Part shown: one piece after another, positions 15,318 to 22,690 of the stretch | How positions within the stretch are numbered: the first letter of the stretch is position 1 | Layout: each line of letters begins with the position of its first letter | Assembly (NCBI RefSeq): GCF_002116905.1 | Contig: NZ_CP015118.1 | Span: 2,170,001-2,234,000, forward strand | DNA: 64,000 nucleotides | Direction: 5' to 3' | Source: Piscinibacter gummiphilus | GTDB lineage: Bacteria; Pseudomonadota; Gammaproteobacteria; Burkholderiales; Burkholderiaceae_C | Program-made: the position numbers and the translations under genes | Notes under the pieces: generated by a model | What the model was told of the DNA's origin: nothing | The model's input: only the letters and a program-made list of their open reading frames with translations | Database searches by the model: none

Positions 15318-15552
15318 CCCACTCCTTTCGCCGCGTGAACGCCTGCAGCGCCACGCGGTCGGCACGGCGTTGTGCGCCGCGGCTCTGGATGTGTTTGCCC
15401 GCACCACGAAGGCCGCGCTGGGCGAGGCCGCGCGCGACGGGGTCGCGTGCGCCCGGGCTCGTTTCGAGCACCAGCGTCATCGGCTGTTTCATGCGGCGCA
15501 AGGCCTTGATGCGCCCCTCTTCGAGGGCGCGGGAACGGAGTTGTGCACTCAT
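15310..15552 (-). CDS. Small basic protein coupled to the AAA-M41 protease gene
   Basis: 80 aa from the ATG at 15552 (MSAQLRSRALEEGRIKALRR), very Arg-rich (about one fifth) with no signal or TM helix. The frame closes inside the start of the AAA-M41 gene (8-bp overlap), so expression is probably translationally coupled. Could be an adaptor or nucleic-acid-binding partner of the protease; that rests only on position and charge. No family recognised. Confidence 0.5.
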   Translation of the reverse strand: MSAQLRSRALEEGRIKALRRMKQPMTLVLETSPGARDPVARGLAQRGLRGAGKHIQSRGAQRRADRVALQAFTRRKEWDE

Positions 15553-15566
15553 TCGGTTTCCGAAAA

Positions 15567-15602
15567 GCAAAAGCCCCGGCTCGAGGGCTGCGGGGCTTTG
15601 CT
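15567..15602 (-). terminator. Minus-strand intrinsic terminator/attenuator 15 nt before the 80-aa gene
   Basis: AAAGCCCC/GGGGCTTT with a GC-rich loop reads on the minus strand into GCTTTTGCTTTTCGG. It lies between the possible leader peptide (15666-15716) and the start at 15552. Because only 15 nt separate it from that start, transcription of the protease operon must pass through it or begin almost on top of the gene. Regulated read-through is the simpler reading. It could also just end the diguanylate cyclase transcript. Confidence 0.55.
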
Positions 15603-15634
15603 TCGCCGCGCGGTCTGAGGCCGTATCTGTGCAG

Positions 15635-15716
15635 ACACGGTTCAGCCGGGGCACGGGAACCGTGTTCAGTCGAGGGTCGATATGAACAGTGAGGACATAG
15701 GAGGGATCTCCGTCAT
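15635..15716 (-). promoter_or_regulatory. Possible leader peptide plus hairpin upstream of the AAA-M41 operon
   Basis: A short frame, MTEIPPMSSLFISTLD (ATG at 15716, or MSSLFISTLD from 15698), ends at 15666. Immediately after its stop comes an 8-bp hairpin ACACGGTT/AACCGTGT (15635-15665), then the terminator-like stem. Leader peptide, first hairpin and terminator in this order is the plan of an attenuator. The peptide has no run of one amino acid, so a classical biosynthetic attenuator is unlikely. Confidence 0.35.
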
Positions 15717-15834
15717 GCGGGCGCTGTCGTGGGCGCCTTCAGCAGTGGGACGCGGATGATGCGCGAGCCGGTGCGTGTGCGCAAGCGAATGGGAACGATG
15801 CGTTGCGGCGCACCAACGGCGCTGGCATGCCGGG

Positions 15835-17541
15835 TCAGGTCGTGAGCTCGAACGCGTGCTCCGGTGCAAAGGCACTCCGGTTGCGGCCGTCGCCCTTGGC
15901 CACGTACAGCAGCTTGTCTGCCCGGTCGAAGCAAGGCTGGAAGTGCGTGTCGAGGTGGGCCGCAGGCGCGAGGCGGATCACGCCCATGCTGGCGGTCACC
16001 GGCCGCGCCAGCTCGGGGACCGCCGCGGCCACGCGCGACGGAATCGCCTGGCGCCGGCGCTCGGCTTGCGCGGCACCGTCGTCCCCGCGCAGCAGCAGCA
16101 CGAACTCCTCGCCGCCCAGCCGGAAGGCCTGGACCTGGGCATCGGGCTGCAGCGCCGCGGCCGTGGCCTTGAGCACCGCGTCGCCGACCCCATGCCCGAA
16201 CTGGTCGTTGACCGATTTGAAATGGTCGAGGTCGAGCACGGCCAGCGTGTCGTAGCCGTTGGCGCGGAACTCCTCGAAGCGCGTCTCGATGGCGCGCCGG
16301 TTGAGCAGTCCTGTCAAGGCGTCGTGCGCCGACAGGCGCTCCAGCACCGCGGCCTCGGTCTGGGCCTGGTCGCGCTGGTGCTTCAGGGTCATGAGGCGGT
16401 CGGCCACGCCCATGGCCGTCGACAGCACCTCGAAGACGCACCCGATGTGGAACAGGGTCTCCGCATCGTTGCTCGTCAGGCCCGGCACGACGCCCGTCAC
16501 CAGGCGCACCAGGCCGACCAGCAGCAGCGGTGTCCACCCGACGGCCTGGAAGCGGGCGGCACGGCTGCCGCGCCGCAGCGCGTCGACGAGCGCACAGAGC
16601 ACGACGAGGAGGATCGGCCCGAAGGCGGCCGTGTAGAACATGGACTGCACGGGCCGCGCGACGTAGGGGAAGGCGGCATGGAACGCACTCAGCGCCAGCG
16701 CGGCGACCGCACAGTACGGCAGCGCGCGGCGAAGGCGCGGGTTCATGTGCTCGGGCTCGACGAAGCTGGCGGTGAACATCACGCCGGAGGCGATCGTCAT
16801 GCCGAAGACCAGCGTCGTCATCCAGCTCAGTGTCATGGCCGGCAGGTCGAGCAGCACCGGCGCCAGTTCGGACGAGACCAGGCTGCTCGACAACAGCGAC
16901 ACGGCGAGCGCGCCATGCCAGAGCACGAAGGGTTCGCGCAGGACCCGGTAGAACGCGATGTTGAAGACCAGCGGCATGAGCAGCATGCCGCACAGCCCGG
17001 CCAGCAACAGCAGGTGGCGTGTCGTTGGCGCGCTGTCGATGCTGGCCAGGTGCGCCTGCTCCAGCACCATCCGGTGCGTGGGCCGGTCGAACGCGACGAT
17101 CAGCTGGCGCGTCTGGCGGGTGACGTCGCTCAAGGGCAACTCGAAGTAGCCGCCGGCCAGGGCGTTCTGCAGTTGACCGGGAGCGAACGATGCCCGGCGC
17201 AGGCCGCCATCGGCGTCGATCGCCAGCAGGTGCACCGCCTGCAGGGCACTGCGCCGCGACAGCAGGTGGCGGGGAAGCGCCTGTGCGGGGTCGATGTCGA
17301 AGCGCAGCAGCACCCGCTCGCCGTCGAGGGTGTAGTCCCGGTCCCCGCACCGCCAGCGCACCTCGGACCGGGCGACACCCTCGAGCGCCTCGGACAGGGA
17401 GCCGACGGCCCAGCACGAAGGCTGGAGGATCGACACGGCCGTCGGGTTCGCTGCATTCGCCACCATCGGCAGCAGCGACCACAGCATCAACAGGACACCG
17501 GCCGCGGCGCGCAGCACGGGTCGACAACGACTCCCGAACAT
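15835..17541 (-). CDS. 7TMR-DISM diguanylate cyclase (GGDEF)
   Basis: 568 aa from MFGSRCRPVL (ATG 17541). Signal peptide (to about 27), an extracytoplasmic beta-rich DISMED2-like sensor with two Cys (SCWAVG, RWRCGD), seven TM helices between about 165 and 375 (7TMR-DISM), a short coiled linker (LKHQRDQAQTEAAVLERLS) and a C-terminal GGDEF domain. The active-site motif is GGEEF and the metal-binding D is in LAVLDLDHFKSVND, so the enzyme should make cyclic-di-GMP in response to a periplasmic ligand. No inhibitory RxxD is obvious before GGEEF. Transcribed alone; possibly connected with the matrix genes at 58-64 kb through c-di-GMP (inference). Confidence 0.9.
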   Translation of the reverse strand: MFGSRCRPVLRAAAGVLLMLWSLLPMVANAANPTAVSILQPSCWAVGSLSEALEGVARSEVRWRCGDRDYTLDGERVLLRFDIDPAQALPRHLLSRRSALQAVHLLAIDADGGLRRASFAPGQLQNALAGGYFELPLSDVTRQTRQLIVAFDRPTHRMVLEQAHLASIDSAPTTRHLLLLAGLCGMLLMPLVFNIAFYRVLREPFVLWHGALAVSLLSSSLVSSELAPVLLDLPAMTLSWMTTLVFGMTIASGVMFTASFVEPEHMNPRLRRALPYCAVAALALSAFHAAFPYVARPVQSMFYTAAFGPILLVVLCALVDALRRGSRAARFQAVGWTPLLLVGLVRLVTGVVPGLTSNDAETLFHIGCVFEVLSTAMGVADRLMTLKHQRDQAQTEAAVLERLSAHDALTGLLNRRAIETRFEEFRANGYDTLAVLDLDHFKSVNDQFGHGVGDAVLKATAAALQPDAQVQAFRLGGEEFVLLLRGDDGAAQAERRRQAIPSRVAAAVPELARPVTASMGVIRLAPAAHLDTHFQPCFDRADKLLYVAKGDGRNRSAFAPEHAFELTT

Positions 17542-19247
17542 GGATGGCTGAGAAAACAATGCGTACGCGGGCGCCCGGCGCCGTGCCGCCGGCAAGAGGG
17601 CGGGACCTTCGTCCTCATCGGCCGTTGCGGCCGGAACTTGAGTTCCGCGGCCGCATGGCGATGCGGCCTCACTCCAGCGGCACGGCCTCGAAGGCCCCGC
17701 GCCCGTCGGCACGTTCGAACGCCGACCCCGCCGGATGGGCCAGCAAGGGCGCAACGTCGGGATGTTCGCGGGCGAAGTCGTCCAGCGCGCAGGTGATGTA
17801 GTGCCTGGGCTGGTTCATGTACTTCTCGCTTTCGCTGCCGCTGAGGAACCGCCAGCCGCTGTCGGTGGGGGTGGCGGGGGCGGTGCGATAGGCATAGCCC
17901 ACCGGCTTCTGGTGGGTGGTGATCACCTCGGTGGCCACGCAGGTGAGGGAGGTCATGGAGCGCGCTTTCGAAGGGGCATCGGGGCCCGGAACGGGTGAGC
18001 GTACCCGAGCGCCGCGCAGGCGGTCGATGGACCCGCCTGCGCGGCCGGCGTCCGACGTGCCGCACGTGCGCCTTTCCGAGCTTCGCGAGGGCATCGACGC
18101 CGCAGTGCAGCGTGGTGTCGACCGTCTCGTTGCGGAAGTACGCGAGCACGCTGTCGACGCCGCTGGCGCCGCCGAGGTTCAGGCCGTACATGACGGGGCG
18201 GCCGATGGCGACGGCGTTGGCGCCGAGGGCCAGGGCCTTCACCACGTCGGTGCCGCGGCGGATGCCGCTGTCGAGGATGATCGGCACGTCGCCCTTCAGT
18301 GCGTCCGCGATGGCGGGCAGCACGGTGATGGACGCCGGCGTGCCGTCGAGCGCGCGGCCGCCGTGGTTGGAAACCTGCACCGCCGACGCGTCTGCCTTCA
18401 CGGCCGCGACGGCGTCTTCGGCGCGCGTGATGCCCTTGACGATGACGGGCAGGCCCGTCACCTGGCGGATCATCTCCACGTCCTTCCAGGAGAGGTCGGT
18501 CTTGAAGCGGGTGGACTGCCCCGGCGGGTAGTTGCCGTACGGCAGCCACGGGCGCGACTTGCCCAGCCGCACGTACTCGTCGGACGAACCCTGGCCGATG
18601 GCGTCGACCGTCAGGATGATCGCCTTGTAGCCCGCGGCGCGGGCCCGTTGCAGCATCTCGCGGCTGCGGCCCGAGTCCACGTCGAGGTAGATCTGGAACC
18701 ACTTGGGGCCGGGGGTGGCCTTCGCGATGTCTTCCATCGACGCGGTGGATGCGCTCGACACGCACGCGAGGCCGCCGCTCTTGCCGGCGCCGCGCACGGT
18801 GGCGATCTCGCCCAGCGGATGGTGCAGGGCATGGCTGCCGAACGGCGTGACGATGAACGGGTGCGGCAGCTTCAGGCCGAGCAGGTCGACCGACAAGTCG
18901 ATCTTCTCGCGCACGATGGCGTTCATGCGGTGGGGCGTGAACGCCCAGTCGCCCCACGCGCGCTGGTTCTCGTTCAGCGTCCATTGCCGGCCGGAACCAT
19001 TGAACACGAAGGCTCGAACGCCTTCGGAGTAGTTCTTCGCGGCGGCTTCCTGCAGCAGGTCGATGTTGACGACGTTCAGCGCCTTGTCGATGCCCTTGCG
19101 GGTCAGGGCGAGCGACTCGGTGTTCGCTTCCTCGGCCACCTGGGCGAGCGCATGGGGGGCGAGGGCCGCACTGGCGAGGCCGGCCCCGGCGAACTTGAGG
19201 AGGTCTCTGCGCGAGGCCGCCGGGGCGGGGTTCTGGATCTGGGTCAC
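17487..19247 (-). CDS. Tat-exported FMN-dependent alpha-hydroxy-acid oxidase (lactate oxidase-like), stop codon apparently lost
   Basis: The open frame is 586 codons, but only residues 1 to about 400 look like protein. A Tat signal SRRDLLKFAGAGLASAALA is followed by the TIM-barrel FMN enzyme: PHPFIVTPFG, the catalytic His/Arg motif VSNHGGRALDG (H295, R298), ILDSGIRRGTDVVKAL and AIGRPVMYGL. These enzymes oxidise L-lactate or similar 2-hydroxy acids. After HVRHVGR the translation becomes Arg/His/Pro-rich and runs over the DUF2185 gene and the start of the cyclase gene, which is typical of reading the wrong frame. A lost stop or an indel near 18047 is likely; the true protein is about 400 aa. 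Confidence 0.78.
   Translation of the reverse strand: MTQIQNPAPAASRRDLLKFAGAGLASAALAPHALAQVAEEANTESLALTRKGIDKALNVVNIDLLQEAAAKNYSEGVRAFVFNGSGRQWTLNENQRAWGDWAFTPHRMNAIVREKIDLSVDLLGLKLPHPFIVTPFGSHALHHPLGEIATVRGAGKSGGLACVSSASTASMEDIAKATPGPKWFQIYLDVDSGRSREMLQRARAAGYKAIILTVDAIGQGSSDEYVRLGKSRPWLPYGNYPPGQSTRFKTDLSWKDVEMIRQVTGLPVIVKGITRAEDAVAAVKADASAVQVSNHGGRALDGTPASITVLPAIADALKGDVPIILDSGIRRGTDVVKALALGANAVAIGRPVMYGLNLGGASGVDSVLAYFRNETVDTTLHCGVDALAKLGKAHVRHVGRRPRRRVHRPPARRSGTLTRSGPRCPFESALHDLPHLRGHRGDHHPPEAGGLCLSHRPRHPHRQRLAVPQRQRKREVHEPAQALHHLRAGRLRPRTSRRCALAGPSGGVGVRTCRRARGLRGRAAGVRPHRHAAAELKFRPQRPMRTKVPPSCRRHGAGRPRTHCFLSHPCSGVVVDPCCAPRPVSC
17669..17956 (-). CDS. DUF2185 (Imm33-like) small protein
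   Basis: 95 aa from MTSLTCVATEVITTHQKPVG. The block SGWRFLSGSESEKYMNQPR then HYITCALDDFA is the DUF2185 pattern (GWxFxxGxE...Y), a small cytoplasmic family that includes the Imm33 immunity-like proteins of polymorphic toxin systems. No toxin is adjacent. It lies inside the long read-through frame of the lactate-oxidase-like gene but in a different frame, and its family match indicates that this frame is the coding one. Confidence 0.75.
   Translation of the reverse strand: MTSLTCVATEVITTHQKPVGYAYRTAPATPTDSGWRFLSGSESEKYMNQPRHYITCALDDFAREHPDVAPLLAHPAGSAFERADGRGAFEAVPLE
18011..18045 (-). terminator. Perfect 13-bp hairpin at the natural end of the lactate-oxidase-like gene
   Basis: GCCGCGCAGGCGG (18011-18023) pairs perfectly with CCGCCTGCGCGGC (18033-18045) across a 9-nt loop. 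It starts just where family similarity of the FMN oxidase ends (about residue 400, base 18047). No T-run follows on either strand. Its position suggests a 3' stability or termination hairpin for that gene, and thus that the stop codon should have stood just before it. Confidence 0.5.
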
Positions 19248-19470
19248 GGGGTCATTCCTGTCTGGATGGGGGAGGGCATCGAGACTGGCGACGGCTGGCG
19301 GACGATGGAGACAAGGAGGGTTCCCCAGGCGGCGGAATGGTTCCGTCGCGTGGGCGCACAGCGCACGAGCGACCGGTGGCGCTGGGCGCAGCGGAGGCCG
19401 TGACCACCGGTCCGGTGCTCAGAAGGTCCCTCGGCCGGGCGCGGGCCGCGCACCGGCATCCGTGGGCAAC

Positions 19471-19977
19471 TCAGGGCGATGCCGACGCCGCGCCCGCCGA
19501 GCACGGATCGGGGCTCAAGCGGGCCTGCTGCGGAACGGAGCGCCCGTCGGGTCCGGTGTCCATGACGCGCGCGCTGCAATAGGACACGCCATCCTTCTTG
19601 AACAGGTTTGTGCCGATGACGTAGTGATGGTCCTTCATCGGGACGAACGCGACGGGACTGCCGCAGGCCGCGAAGTCGTGCAACCACAGGACGGAGAAAC
19701 GGGTGATTTCCCCAGAGGGGATCCAGGTGCCTTCAGGATGAACGTCAGGAACCAGAGGATTCGAGCCTTTGACCAGGATTTTCTCGAAGCGGGCCTCGCA
19801 AGATGCCGCCGACGAGGCGCGCGTCACTTGCAGAACACCGCTGATCAGGCTTCTGTCTTGATGCTCCAGGCGGACGTACGCTTTTTCGACCATGCCGTCA
19901 GGCATCTCATACGTCGGAATCGTTTGGCACGCAGCCAAGCATGCGGTGCTCAAGGCAAGTGACAGGCGTGAGCGCAT
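19471..19977 (-). CDS. Lipoprotein, function unknown
   Basis: 168 aa from MRSRLSLALSTACLAACQT, a lipoprotein signal with lipobox LAAC (Cys 17). The mature domain has four further Cys (SCEARFEK, ACGSP, YCSARV, DPCSAG), suggesting two disulfides, and a beta-rich pattern. No family recognised. A monocistronic minus-strand gene; the 220 bp between it and the oxidase gene hold no other convincing coding frame. Confidence 0.6.
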   Translation of the reverse strand: MRSRLSLALSTACLAACQTIPTYEMPDGMVEKAYVRLEHQDRSLISGVLQVTRASSAASCEARFEKILVKGSNPLVPDVHPEGTWIPSGEITRFSVLWLHDFAACGSPVAFVPMKDHHYVIGTNLFKKDGVSYCSARVMDTGPDGRSVPQQARLSPDPCSAGAASASP

Positions 19978-20074
19978 GGGCGTCGGATGGGATGGGACGC
20001 GTGCATGGTACTCACCGACAGATTTCGTCGGTGTGAACGAAGTCTCGGTCGCCCGTCGCGTGATCCGTCCGTCT

Positions 20075-20662
20075 TCAAGCCCCGCGCGCCGCGAAGTGTT
20101 CCCGCACCCCTTGTTCACACGCGGCCCACAACGTGGGCGACGCTCGTGCGATCACGGGGCCATATCGCTCGAGCACCTGCTCCAGCGTGACCCCGTTCTC
20201 CCGCCATGTCCCTCCGTCCGTCCGGAGGTTCACCAGCAGCGGTTGCACGCGGTCGAGCGCCTTCGCGAACTTCGCGTCGTCGGACTGCGCCGCTTCGAAC
20301 TCGCGCCAGAGGGACAGCATCGCCGCGCCCTGTTCGCCCGGAACCAGGCCGAAGAGCCGCACCGCGGCTGCATCTTCCAGCTCGGCCTGCGATGAGCCGG
20401 CGCCGACGTCGTGGATCGGCGTGTCGCCCACGTCCACCTCGACGATGTCGTGGATCAGCAGCATCCGGATCACGCGTTCGCGGTCCACCGACGCGGCGGC
20501 ATGTTCGCTCAGGAGCAGCGCGTACATCGCGAGGTGCCACGAGTGCTCGGCGCTGTTCTCCTTGCGGCTGCGGTCGAGCAGCGGGGACTGCCGAACCACG
20601 CTCTTGAGGCGGTCGATCTCGCGCAGGAACGCGAGCTGCTGGTCCAGCACCTCGTGGGTCAT
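20075..20662 (-). CDS. HD-domain phosphohydrolase (YfbR-like 5'-deoxynucleotidase family)
   Basis: 195 aa from MTHEVLDQQLAFLREIDRLK. The metal-binding HD signature is complete: H40 (RKENSAEHSWHLA), H71-D72 (LLIHDIVEVDVGD) and a later Asp in the DDAKFAKALDRVQPL segment. This pattern with RxENxAEHSW is that of the YfbR/HDDC2 group, which removes phosphate from deoxynucleoside monophosphates. Last gene of the minus-strand run gshA, DUF454, HD; it starts 2 bp after the DUF454 stop. Confidence 0.88.
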   Translation of the reverse strand: MTHEVLDQQLAFLREIDRLKSVVRQSPLLDRSRKENSAEHSWHLAMYALLLSEHAAASVDRERVIRMLLIHDIVEVDVGDTPIHDVGAGSSQAELEDAAAVRLFGLVPGEQGAAMLSLWREFEAAQSDDAKFAKALDRVQPLLVNLRTDGGTWRENGVTLEQVLERYGPVIARASPTLWAACEQGVREHFAARGA

Positions 20663-20664
20663 GG

Positions 20665-21078
20665 TCAAGGCCGAGGCGCCGCGTCGGGCAGCCGCCACAG
20701 CCAGATGCCCACGGCCAGGCAGCAGAGACCCGGCATCCAGCGCCACGGGTGCGCCAGCACCCACCAGCAGCCCACCGAGCTGACGGTCATCATCGCGATG
20801 GCCAGCTGCTTGGCGCGTCGGGGCACGGCGCGGTGTTCGCGCCACTGGCGCGTCATGGGGCCGAAGCGCGGGTGCGTGAGCAGCCAGCGCTCCCAGCGCG
20901 GGCTGCCGTTCGAGAAGCAGAACGCGGCCAGCAGGATGAACGGCGTGGTGGGCAGCAGCGGCAGGAAGATGCCGATGAAACCCAGCAGCAGCGCAGCGAA
21001 CCCGCCCGCCATCCACAGGTGGCGCTGCCACGCGGGGCGCGGCGCCGTGGCGGGAACGGGCAGGGGCTCGGTGCTCAC
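20665..21078 (-). CDS. YbaN family (DUF454) inner-membrane protein
   Basis: 137 aa from a GTG at 21078 that overlaps the gshA stop by 4 bp (GTGA), which fixes the start. Hydrophobic helices lie at about 24-44 and 95-125. The conserved DUF454 core is GFIGIFLPLLPTTPFILLAA followed by FSNGSPRWERWLLTHPRFGP. A small inner-membrane protein of unknown function. Coupled to gshA and to the HD phosphohydrolase. Confidence 0.88.
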   Translation of the reverse strand: MSTEPLPVPATAPRPAWQRHLWMAGGFAALLLGFIGIFLPLLPTTPFILLAAFCFSNGSPRWERWLLTHPRFGPMTRQWREHRAVPRRAKQLAIAMMTVSSVGCWWVLAHPWRWMPGLCCLAVGIWLWRLPDAAPRP

Positions 21079-22601
21079 GCGCGCGGGTCGCCGAGGCGGG
21101 CGATGTCGAGGTACTGCGCCCGGTACGTCTCGAAGGGCATGGTGTCGGCCGCCTCGATGGCCGCCTGCTCGGCGACCGAGTCGCGGGCGATGGCGGCCAG
21201 GTGCAGGGCCTGCTGCTCGGAGAACGGCAGCGAGGTGAGGTACTCCTTCGCGGTGCGCGAACGGGCGCGGCCGAAGTCGATGAAGGAGCTGCCGTGGTCG
21301 CGCACCATCGACTGCAGCACGCGTGCCGACGGCAGCGTGTCCGGGTGCGAATGCGCGAAGCGCGCGGCCTGCAGGGCTTCGTCGTACGCCGAGCCGCCGA
21401 GTGCGGCATCGAGCTGCGCCGCGATGGGCGCGCAGGCCGCGAGCAGCTCCTCGGCCCATTCGACGAGCGTGACTTCGCGATCGCCGCGCTCGAGGCGCAG
21501 GCCGGGCTCGCGGCCGCGGGCAGCCGTGCGGTGCTGGTTGCGGGCCAGCGCGGCGATCTCGGCCGGGGTGTCGTACGGGCTCTCGCTGAGCAGGCAGTGC
21601 AGCAGGAACACGTCGAGGAAGCGCATGGTCTGCGCGGTGATGCCGGCCGGCACGAACGGGTCGAGGTCCATGCAGCGCACCTCGACGTACTCGACGCCGC
21701 GTTCGCGCAGCGCGTGCAGCGGCCGCTCGCCGGGGTGGATCACGCGTTTCGGGCGGATGGTGCCGTAGAACTCGTTCTCGATCTGCAGCAGGCTGGTGGC
21801 GAGCTGGTTGTATTCGCCGGCGGGGTTGCGCACGCCGATGGCCTCGTACGCGGGGTACGGGCGGGTGAGCGCTTCCTGCAGCGAGGCGGCATAACCTTCG
21901 AGGCCGTTGTAGCTCACGGCCAGCGACGACTGGGCGTCGCTCTGGTAGCCCAGGCGCCCCATGCGCAGGGACGTGCCGTACGGCATGTAGAGCGACTTGC
22001 CGGACAGGTCCTGCAGGCCGTGCTCGCGGCCCTCGACGAAGGTGGGGCAGACGGCGGGCGACGCGCCGAAGAGGTACAGCAGCAGGAACGAGTGGCGGCG
22101 GAAGTTGCGGATCAGCGAGAAGTAGCCGTCGTTCGAGATGCCCGGCATCGACCAGTTGTAGTGGATGCCCGAGATGGTCTGCATGCGCCGGCCGTAGCGG
22201 TGGCCGAGGCCCATGCGGTAGACGCTCTTGGACTTGCCCACGTTCGACGAGCCGTAGCGGCCGATGGGGATGGTCTCGTCCACCGGCAGGCCGCAGGGCA
22301 TGCTGCTGGCCCACAGCATCTCGTCGCCGATGGCGCTGAACACGTACTGGTGGATGCGGGTGAGTTCGTCGACGCAGGCATCGGCGTCCGGGTGCACCCC
22401 GGTCACGAGCTCGATCTGCGATTCGCTGAAATCGGTGGTGATGTTCGGATTGGTCAGCGCGGAGCCGAGCGCTGCCGGGTGGGGCGTGAGCGCGAGCCCG
22501 CCCTGGGGCAGGGCCCGCAGGCTTTCCTTTTCCACGCCGCGCCGCATCGCGGCGATCGCCCCGGGGGTCAATGCGCGGAGGCCTTCTTGCTGACTGCTCA
22601 C
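21075..22601 (-). CDS. gshA: Glutamate-cysteine ligase
   Basis: 508 aa from a GTG at 22601 with AGGAG 7 bp upstream. The protein follows E. coli-type GshA throughout: RRGVEKESLRALPQG, the substrate-site stretches ITTDFSESQIELVTG and MPYGTSLRMGRLGYQ, YFSLIRNFRRHSFLLLYLFG, and LLQIENEFYGTIRPKR. It catalyses the first, rate-limiting step of glutathione synthesis in the cytoplasm. First gene of a minus-strand operon with the DUF454 and HD genes. A MalT-like regulator gene lies directly upstream on the same strand. Confidence 0.95.
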   Translation of the reverse strand: MSSQQEGLRALTPGAIAAMRRGVEKESLRALPQGGLALTPHPAALGSALTNPNITTDFSESQIELVTGVHPDADACVDELTRIHQYVFSAIGDEMLWASSMPCGLPVDETIPIGRYGSSNVGKSKSVYRMGLGHRYGRRMQTISGIHYNWSMPGISNDGYFSLIRNFRRHSFLLLYLFGASPAVCPTFVEGREHGLQDLSGKSLYMPYGTSLRMGRLGYQSDAQSSLAVSYNGLEGYAASLQEALTRPYPAYEAIGVRNPAGEYNQLATSLLQIENEFYGTIRPKRVIHPGERPLHALRERGVEYVEVRCMDLDPFVPAGITAQTMRFLDVFLLHCLLSESPYDTPAEIAALARNQHRTAARGREPGLRLERGDREVTLVEWAEELLAACAPIAAQLDAALGGSAYDEALQAARFAHSHPDTLPSARVLQSMVRDHGSSFIDFGRARSRTAKEYLTSLPFSEQQALHLAAIARDSVAEQAAIEAADTMPFETYRAQYLDIARLGDPRA

Positions 22602-22690
22602 GCAGGTCTCCTGGTTTTCTGTTCGTTGGGGGGCGAAAGGTATCAGACCCGGGCGAAGCGTGCTGTGACAGGCGCCATTGTCAGCCCGGT

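Noticed and set aside
15775..17796. 673-codon plus-strand open frame over the diguanylate cyclase
   Set aside because: Composition (His/Gln/Arg/Gly) is that of antisense reading; the minus strand has GGEEF and seven TM helices.
17669..17956. DUF2185 protein as immunity gene of a toxin system
   Set aside because: The family includes Imm33-like proteins, but no toxin or secretion gene is adjacent, so no toxin-immunity call is made.
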